From Demequina sp. NBRC 110053 (lineage in GTDB: Bacteria; Actinomycetota; Actinomycetes; Actinomycetales; Demequinaceae), in the NCBI RefSeq assembly GCF_002090095.1, contig NZ_BBRJ01000003.1, forward strand, positions 62,001-126,000: 64,000 nt of DNA. Reading direction: 5' to 3'. This document shows, in pieces, positions 59,507-64,000 of the stretch; the stretch's first letter is position 1; each line of letters opens with the position of its first letter. Below the pieces are notes generated by a model. It ran no database searches and was not told where the DNA came from. It worked only from the letters and a program-made list of their open reading frames with translations. The position numbers and the translations under genes are program-made.

Positions 59507-59923
59507 ATGGCGAACACGACCCAGCCCACGCAGCAGTCGCCTCAGGAGTTCCTGGCCGGAGTCACGCCCGAGCGGCGCCGCGAGGAGGGCGAGCGGCTGC
59601 TCGCGCTCATGGCGGAGGTGACCGGCGACGAGGGCGTGATGTGGGGTCCCACGATGGTGGGCTTCGGCACCTATCACTACCGCTACGCCAGCGGCCGCGA
59701 GGGCGACATGTTCAGGGTCGGGTTCTCCCCGCGCAAGGCCCAGCTGTCTCTGTATGGCATCAATGAGGATCCGGCTCAGAAGGCGCTGCTCGAGCGGCTC
59801 GGGCCGCACACCACGGGCGCGAGCTGCGTGTACGTCAAGCGCCTCGACGCCATCGACGAGGAGGTCCTGCGCGACCTCGTCGACCTCGGATACCAGCACG
59901 GGGACATCGATCAGACGGCCTAG
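59507..59923 (+). CDS. DUF1801 domain protein
   Basis: A 138-residue protein with the DUF1801 (YdhG-like) pattern: a helical start, GPTMVGFGTYHYRY, FRVGFSPRKAQLSLY and a C-terminal VYVKRLDAIDEEVLRDLV. The function is unknown. ATG 59507 is supported by the TACAGT element. It ends in TAG, which forms part of the next gene's promoter. Confidence 0.82.
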   Translation: MANTTQPTQQSPQEFLAGVTPERRREEGERLLALMAEVTGDEGVMWGPTMVGFGTYHYRYASGREGDMFRVGFSPRKAQLSLYGINEDPAQKALLERLGPHTTGASCVYVKRLDAIDEEVLRDLVDLGYQHGDIDQTA

Positions 59924-59926
59924 GCT
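59921..59926 (+). promoter_or_regulatory. Candidate -10 element TAGGCT overlapping a stop codon
   Basis: TAGGCT begins with the TAG stop of the DUF1801 gene and ends seven bases before ATG 59933, suggesting a leaderless start for that gene. Confidence 0.45.
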
Positions 59927-59932
59927 GAGCGC

Positions 59933-60499
59933 ATGATCGCGCTCCAGTGCTCCGTCGACCTGCCCCGCGACTACTCGCTCGCGCGCGTGCGCGAGCGCAT
60001 CGCAGCCGAGGGCCCGTCCCTCCGCGAGGCCGCTGGCCTGGTGTGGTTCGCCCACGCCGTGCGCGAAGCGCGCGATGGCGCGACCCTCCAGCGCTACCTG
60101 CAGGTGTCGGTGTGGTCCAACACGTCGAGGATGGGCGCCTACCTGTGGGACCAGGGCGGATTCGAGCGGGTGCGGGCACAGTACGGCCGCGTCGACGTCG
60201 CGCTGTCGTCGGTCGCCGGCCTGCAGATCGATCGGGACCGGATCGCCGACGCCGACCACGTCGAGGTGACCACGACGCCGGCCCGGCGGGACTCCGCCCT
60301 GTCGACCATCGCGGCCGACGCTCGCGCGTCCGCCGCCACCGCCGTCCGCAGCAGGGACGTCCACGCCGCCCTGCGGTGCGTCGATGCAGCGACAGGCGCG
60401 ACGTTCGGCGCGGACCTGCGTCGCGGACTCCCACGCGGCGATGCTGGGACCACCTACGAGCTCGTCCACCTGGCCGTCCCGGCGGCGCCAGCCGCCTAG
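59933..60499 (+). CDS. Probable DUF4865-like protein
   Basis: A 188-residue cytoplasmic protein. The start IALQCSVDLPRDYSLARVRERI and the SVWSNTSRMGAYLWDQGGF segment look like the DUF4865 (putative monooxygenase-like) group. This match is from memory of the family and is not certain. No catalytic motif is recognised. It is convergent with der. Confidence 0.55.
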   Translation: MIALQCSVDLPRDYSLARVRERIAAEGPSLREAAGLVWFAHAVREARDGATLQRYLQVSVWSNTSRMGAYLWDQGGFERVRAQYGRVDVALSSVAGLQIDRDRIADADHVEVTTTPARRDSALSTIAADARASAATAVRSRDVHAALRCVDAATGATFGADLRRGLPRGDAGTTYELVHLAVPAAPAA

Positions 60500-60512
60500 G
60501 ACCAGCCCTGGG

Positions 60513-62015
60513 TCAGCGGCGCTTGCGCTTCTCGCGCACGCGCACCGAGATCTGGATGGGCGTGCCCTCGAACCCGAAGCTCTCCCGGAGCCTGCGCTCG
60601 ATGAAGCGCCGGTAGGTCGGGTCGAGGAACCCGCTCGCGAAGATCACGAACCGGGGCGGCCGCGTGGACGCCTGCGTCGCGAACAGGATCTTGGGCTGCC
60701 TGCCCGATCGCACCGGATGGGGGTGCTCCGCGACCAGCTCTCCCAGGAACGAGTTGAGGCGTCCCGTGGAGATGCGCTGATCCCAGCTGCCGAGCGCGAG
60801 GTCGATGGCTGGCACCAGGCGGTTGGTGTGCCAGCCGGTGCGTGCTGAGAGGTTCACGCGTGGCGCCCACGGGAGCTGCACCAGATCCTTGTCGATCGAC
60901 CGCTCGAGCAGGAAGCGCTCGTCCTCGCCCACCAGGTCCCACTTGTTGAACACGAGAACGAGCGCGCGGCCGGCCTCGACGACCTGCGAGATCACTCGAG
61001 TGTCCTGGTCGGTGAGGGGCCCGGAGGCGTCGAGCAGCACGAGCGCGACCTCGGCGCGCTCGATCGCCGCTCCGGTGCGCAGGGACGCGTAGAAGTCCGC
61101 GCCCTTGGTCATGTGGACGCGGCGTCGGATGCCTGCCGTGTCGACCAGCGTCCACGACCGTCCCGCGATCTCCACCTTCTCGTCGACGGGGTCGCGCGTG
61201 GTGCCGGCGGTCTCGTCGACCACCACCCGCCTCTCGCCCGCCAGCTGATTGAGCAGCGAGCTCTTGCCCACGTTGGGGCGGCCCACGAGGGCGATGCGCC
61301 GCGGTGCATCGGGGTCGATCTCGACCTCGGGCAGCTCCGTCGGCAGGATCGCGACGGCGGCGTCCAGCAGGTCGCCCGTCCCGCGACCGTGCAGCGCGCT
61401 CACGGGATAGGGCTCGCCGAGCCCGAGGTTCCACAGCGCGGCGGCCTCGAGCTCGCCCTGCGGACCGTCCACCTTGTTGGCCGCGAGGACGACCGGCTTG
61501 CCCGAACGGCGAAGGAGCTTGACGACCTTCTCGTCGGAGGCGGTCGCCCCCACCGTCGCGTCGACCACGAACAGGATGGCGTCGGCCATGTCGATCGCGA
61601 TCTCAGCCTGCTGCGCGACGGACAGGTCCAGGCCCTGGACCTTGGCCTCCCACCCGCCGGTGTCCATGAGCATGAAGTCGGTGCCCGCCCACTCGGCGGG
61701 ATAGGACACCCGGTCGCGCGTCACCCCCGGCGTGTCCTCGACCACCGCGAGGCGCTTGCCGATGATGCGGTTGACCAGCGTGGACTTGCCGACGTTGGGC
61801 CGTCCGACCACGGCGAGCGTAGGAAGCGCGCGCTCGGTCTCGATCGGCTCCTCCCCGGCGAGCGCCGCGAGGTCCTCAGGCGTGAGGTCGTACTCCTCGA
61901 GCCCGGCGCGCAGCGCCGCCTCGCGAATCTCGTCGAGGCTCTCCTCCGGGTCCGAGGACACCTCGAGCGGCGCGGGGACGCCTTCGACGCCAAAGTACTC
62001 CTGATCGTCGCTCAT
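60513..62015 (-). CDS. der: Ribosome-assembly GTPase Der (EngA)
   Basis: A 500-residue protein with two tandem GTPase domains and a C-terminal KH-like domain. The first domain has GRPNVGKST and DTGGW, the second GRPNVGKSS and DTAGIRRR, each with an NKxD motif (NKVD, NKWD). An acidic 60-residue N-terminal extension is typical of actinobacterial Der. It assists 50S assembly. ATG 62015 has AGGAGGAG upstream and overlaps the plsC stop. Confidence 0.96.
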   Translation of the reverse strand: MSDDQEYFGVEGVPAPLEVSSDPEESLDEIREAALRAGLEEYDLTPEDLAALAGEEPIETERALPTLAVVGRPNVGKSTLVNRIIGKRLAVVEDTPGVTRDRVSYPAEWAGTDFMLMDTGGWEAKVQGLDLSVAQQAEIAIDMADAILFVVDATVGATASDEKVVKLLRRSGKPVVLAANKVDGPQGELEAAALWNLGLGEPYPVSALHGRGTGDLLDAAVAILPTELPEVEIDPDAPRRIALVGRPNVGKSSLLNQLAGERRVVVDETAGTTRDPVDEKVEIAGRSWTLVDTAGIRRRVHMTKGADFYASLRTGAAIERAEVALVLLDASGPLTDQDTRVISQVVEAGRALVLVFNKWDLVGEDERFLLERSIDKDLVQLPWAPRVNLSARTGWHTNRLVPAIDLALGSWDQRISTGRLNSFLGELVAEHPHPVRSGRQPKILFATQASTRPPRFVIFASGFLDPTYRRFIERRLRESFGFEGTPIQISVRVREKRKRR

Positions 62016-62725
62016 GCGCGGCTCTCCTCCTGGGTGGCTCTCCCGCCATCATCCACGGGGAGCTCGAGATCTGTCGTGGCGAGCGTGGCGTCGACCTGCG
62101 CTCGCAGCGCCGCCGCGACCGCTTGGGCGGCCCACTCCTGGCGGGCGCGACCGCGCAGCTCCTGTGGCGGCTCGAGGGTGACGGGTTCGCCGAAGTCCAC
62201 GACGATGCGCCGTCGCGGTGGGGGCCACACGCTCACCGGCTCGCCGCTGTGGCGCGTGCCGACCATGGTGGTCGGGACGATCGGTGCGCCAGTGTTGAGG
62301 GCGAGCCACGCCGCTCCCCCGTGCACCGCATCGGCTCGCCCCGCCCCCCGCGTGCCCTCCGGGAACATGCCGACGACGTCGCCCCGTCTCAGCACCTCGC
62401 GGCCGCGCTGCAGCGCGGTGCGGCCGGCGCCCTCGACCTCGATCTGGCCGGCGGCACGCAGGATGGGACCCAGCACGCCGCGGAACATGTGATCGCCAAT
62501 GAGGAAGTGGGAGCCACGCGGGATCACCCCATGCAGCACGGGCCCGTCGATGAAGCCCACGTGATTCGCGACCACGATGCCGGGGCCGGTGCCGGGCACG
62601 CGGTCTCGGCCGCGAACCTCGGTCGCCCACAGCACGCGCGCGAGGAACCTGCCCACCCACCGTGACCAGCGCGGACCCCAGCGGCTTGGCGCCGAGGTCG
62701 ATCCGGCGCGCTCGGATGGTGTCAC
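62012..62725 (-). CDS. plsC: 1-acyl-sn-glycerol-3-phosphate acyltransferase (PlsC-like)
   Basis: A 237-residue acyltransferase with NHVGFID (54-60, the NHX4D catalytic motif) and FPEGTR (about 119-124). It makes phosphatidic acid or a related ester at the membrane. GTG 62725 overlaps the cmk stop and the end overlaps der. Confidence 0.88.
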   Translation of the reverse strand: MTPSERAGSTSAPSRWGPRWSRWVGRFLARVLWATEVRGRDRVPGTGPGIVVANHVGFIDGPVLHGVIPRGSHFLIGDHMFRGVLGPILRAAGQIEVEGAGRTALQRGREVLRRGDVVGMFPEGTRGAGRADAVHGGAAWLALNTGAPIVPTTMVGTRHSGEPVSVWPPPRRRIVVDFGEPVTLEPPQELRGRARQEWAAQAVAAALRAQVDATLATTDLELPVDDGGRATQEESRA

Positions 62726-63399
62726 AGCTGCACCTCGTGAGCGAGGGAGATCACCGCGCGCACGGCCTCGTCGATCGTGAGCTCGGTGGTGTCGAGCGTG
62801 TGGACGCCGTCCGCGGCCTCGTGGAAGCTCACGACCGTGGCGTCCTTGCGGTCGCGCCCGAGCACGGCCTCGCGAACCGTCGCGACGTCCGCGCCCTCGC
62901 CCGCCCGGCGCGCCACACGAACCTCGTCGTCGGCCGTCATCAGCACCCTGACCTCGGCCTCGGGGGCGATGACCGTGGTGATGTCGCGCCCCTCGGCGAC
63001 GATCCCTCGTCCGTCAGAGAACCCGCCGCCCGTCTCGAGTCGCAGGACCTCGCGCTGCAGCTGCTGGAGAATGGGCCGGGCCTCGAGGTTGGTCGCGACC
63101 TTCGACACCGTCAGCGCAACCGTGTCCGTGCGGATCTGCGCTGACACGTCCTCGCCGTCCAGCAGCACCCGGGGCGCACGCGGGTCGAGGATCAGCTCGA
63201 CGTTCATGGTGGCCACCATGGCCGCGACGTCCGATGCGCGCGCCAGGTCGACGCCGTCGCGCAGGCACGCGAGAGTCGCCACCCGGTACGTCGCGCCCGT
63301 GTCGAAGTACGCGAGTCCCAGCCGCGTCGCGACCTCCCGTGACACGGTGGACTTGCCCGTGCCTGCCGGACCATCGATGGCGATGACGATTCCGCTCAT
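62722..63399 (-). CDS. cmk: (d)CMP kinase
   Basis: A 225-residue cytidylate kinase. The P-loop is IDGPAGTGKST (8-18), and the nucleoside-binding DTGATYR and the GRDITTVIAPEAEVRV block follow. It phosphorylates CMP/dCMP. ATG 63399 overlaps the tyrA stop, giving the typical actinobacterial tyrA-cmk-der order. Confidence 0.95.
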   Translation of the reverse strand: MSGIVIAIDGPAGTGKSTVSREVATRLGLAYFDTGATYRVATLACLRDGVDLARASDVAAMVATMNVELILDPRAPRVLLDGEDVSAQIRTDTVALTVSKVATNLEARPILQQLQREVLRLETGGGFSDGRGIVAEGRDITTVIAPEAEVRVLMTADDEVRVARRAGEGADVATVREAVLGRDRKDATVVSFHEAADGVHTLDTTELTIDEAVRAVISLAHEVQL

Positions 63400-64000
63400 G
63401 GTGCGGCGATCTCCCAACCGTTGTCGGACAGCGCCCGGGTGAGCTCCTGGGCGCGCGCCGGAAGCACGTGCAGAGTGGTCAGTCCCACCGGCTGGCGGGG
63501 CGAGTGCTCGATGGTGATGTCCTCGACGTTGACACCCACCAGGGCAACGTCGGACAGCAGCCGCAGCAGCTGCCCGGCGATGTCGGGGACGATGACCGTC
63601 ACGGGCGTCCACTCGCGCTGCGCGCCGCCGTGCTTTCCGGGGATCCGCGCCACCTCGAGGCGGCCACGCTCGATGAGGTCCGTGACCGCCTCGCCCACGT
63701 CGTCCGCGTCACGAATGTCCTCGAGGTCGGCGATGATGTGATCGATGGTCGCGACGAGCGCCGAGCGGTTGAGCCGCGCGATGTCCGCCCACATGCGCGG
63801 ATCCGAGCGCGCGATGCGCGTGACGTCGCGCAGTCCCTGGCCGGCGAGCGCGACGTCGTCTGCACGCAACGGCCCCAGCGCCGCCGCGACGGCCGACGCC
63901 GCGACCTGAGGAGCGTGGGACACCCGCGCGACGGCGGCATCGTGGGCAGGCGCCTCCATCTCGACGACGTCGCACTGCAACGCGTGCGCCAGCGCTCGCA
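63396..64000 (-). CDS. tyrA: Prephenate dehydrogenase, C-terminal part (runs off the right edge)
   Basis: The 3-prime part of a prephenate dehydrogenase of the NAD-dependent type. The visible helical dimer domain has HDAAVARVSHAPQVAASAVA and GLRDVTRIARSDPRMW. A C-terminal ACT-like domain (TPVTVIVPDIAGQLLRLL) probably binds tyrosine for feedback control. The NAD-binding domain lies outside the window, so the protein is incomplete here. Confidence 0.88.
   Translation of the reverse strand, partial: RALAHALQCDVVEMEAPAHDAAVARVSHAPQVAASAVAAALGPLRADDVALAGQGLRDVTRIARSDPRMWADIARLNRSALVATIDHIIADLEDIRDADDVGEAVTDLIERGRLEVARIPGKHGGAQREWTPVTVIVPDIAGQLLRLLSDVALVGVNVEDITIEHSPRQPVGLTTLHVLPARAQELTRALSDNGWEIAAP

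Overview
The window is about 64 kb of very GC-rich, densely packed bacterial DNA. It looks like an actinobacterial chromosome, probably Micrococcales (Demequina- or Cellulomonas-like; this is inference, with no marker that names the genus). The reasons are the frequent GTG starts, the tyrA-cmk-plsC-der order, a PadR/AarF pair, a FabG4-type beta-oxidation cluster, and many starts that look leaderless, with a TAnnnT -10 element just upstream. No gene-free stretch exceeds 300 bases. I saw no IS elements, prophage or CRISPR array.

Positions 1-30925 are a large surface-polysaccharide locus. On the left (1-4522, +) a polysaccharide deacetylase is followed by four overlapping paralogous GT2 glycosyltransferases. 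A minus-strand block (4570-11291) holds two tandem BcsL/FemAB-like acyltransferases, a GT2, a GT4, a WbsX-type protein and another GT4. Three plus-strand genes (11346-14113) are GT2-like. A minus-strand block (14138-18469) encodes a Wzt-like ATPase with a C-terminal sugar-binding domain, its Wzm-like permease and a GH81 endo-beta-1,3-glucanase lipoprotein. A plus-strand run (18596-27305) carries a GT2, an O-antigen polymerase/ligase-like membrane protein, a GT4, a GT4-GT2 fusion and three further GT4-type enzymes. It is bounded by a minus-strand BY-kinase and LMW phosphatase pair and a plus-strand GT-C-like membrane protein. Together these could build, regulate, export, acylate and trim a cell-surface glycan. 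I see no Wzx flippase here.

Positions 30970-46444 are a mix of housekeeping and metabolic genes: an esterase, a Nudix-NYN fusion, a Pr6Pr-like membrane protein, a secreted M15 peptidase, thymidine kinase, a flavin dehydrogenase, a PadR-AarF operon with an inverted-repeat operator candidate, an enoyl-CoA hydratase with an HSDL2-like SDR, an SDR-DUF2867 protein, and an epimerase plus zinc alcohol dehydrogenase preceded by a short overlapping leader ORF. A small Rho-N-like protein, a strong hairpin and tRNA-Pro(GGG) follow.

Positions 46725-60499 hold a DEAD-box helicase, two membrane proteins, an FAD oxidoreductase and a complete fatty-acid beta-oxidation set. A TetR regulator and acyl-CoA oxidase are divergent from thiolase, FabG, MaoC, thioesterase and FadD. 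Positions 60513-64000 (minus) are the overlapping operon tyrA-cmk-plsC-der, with tyrA cut by the right edge.
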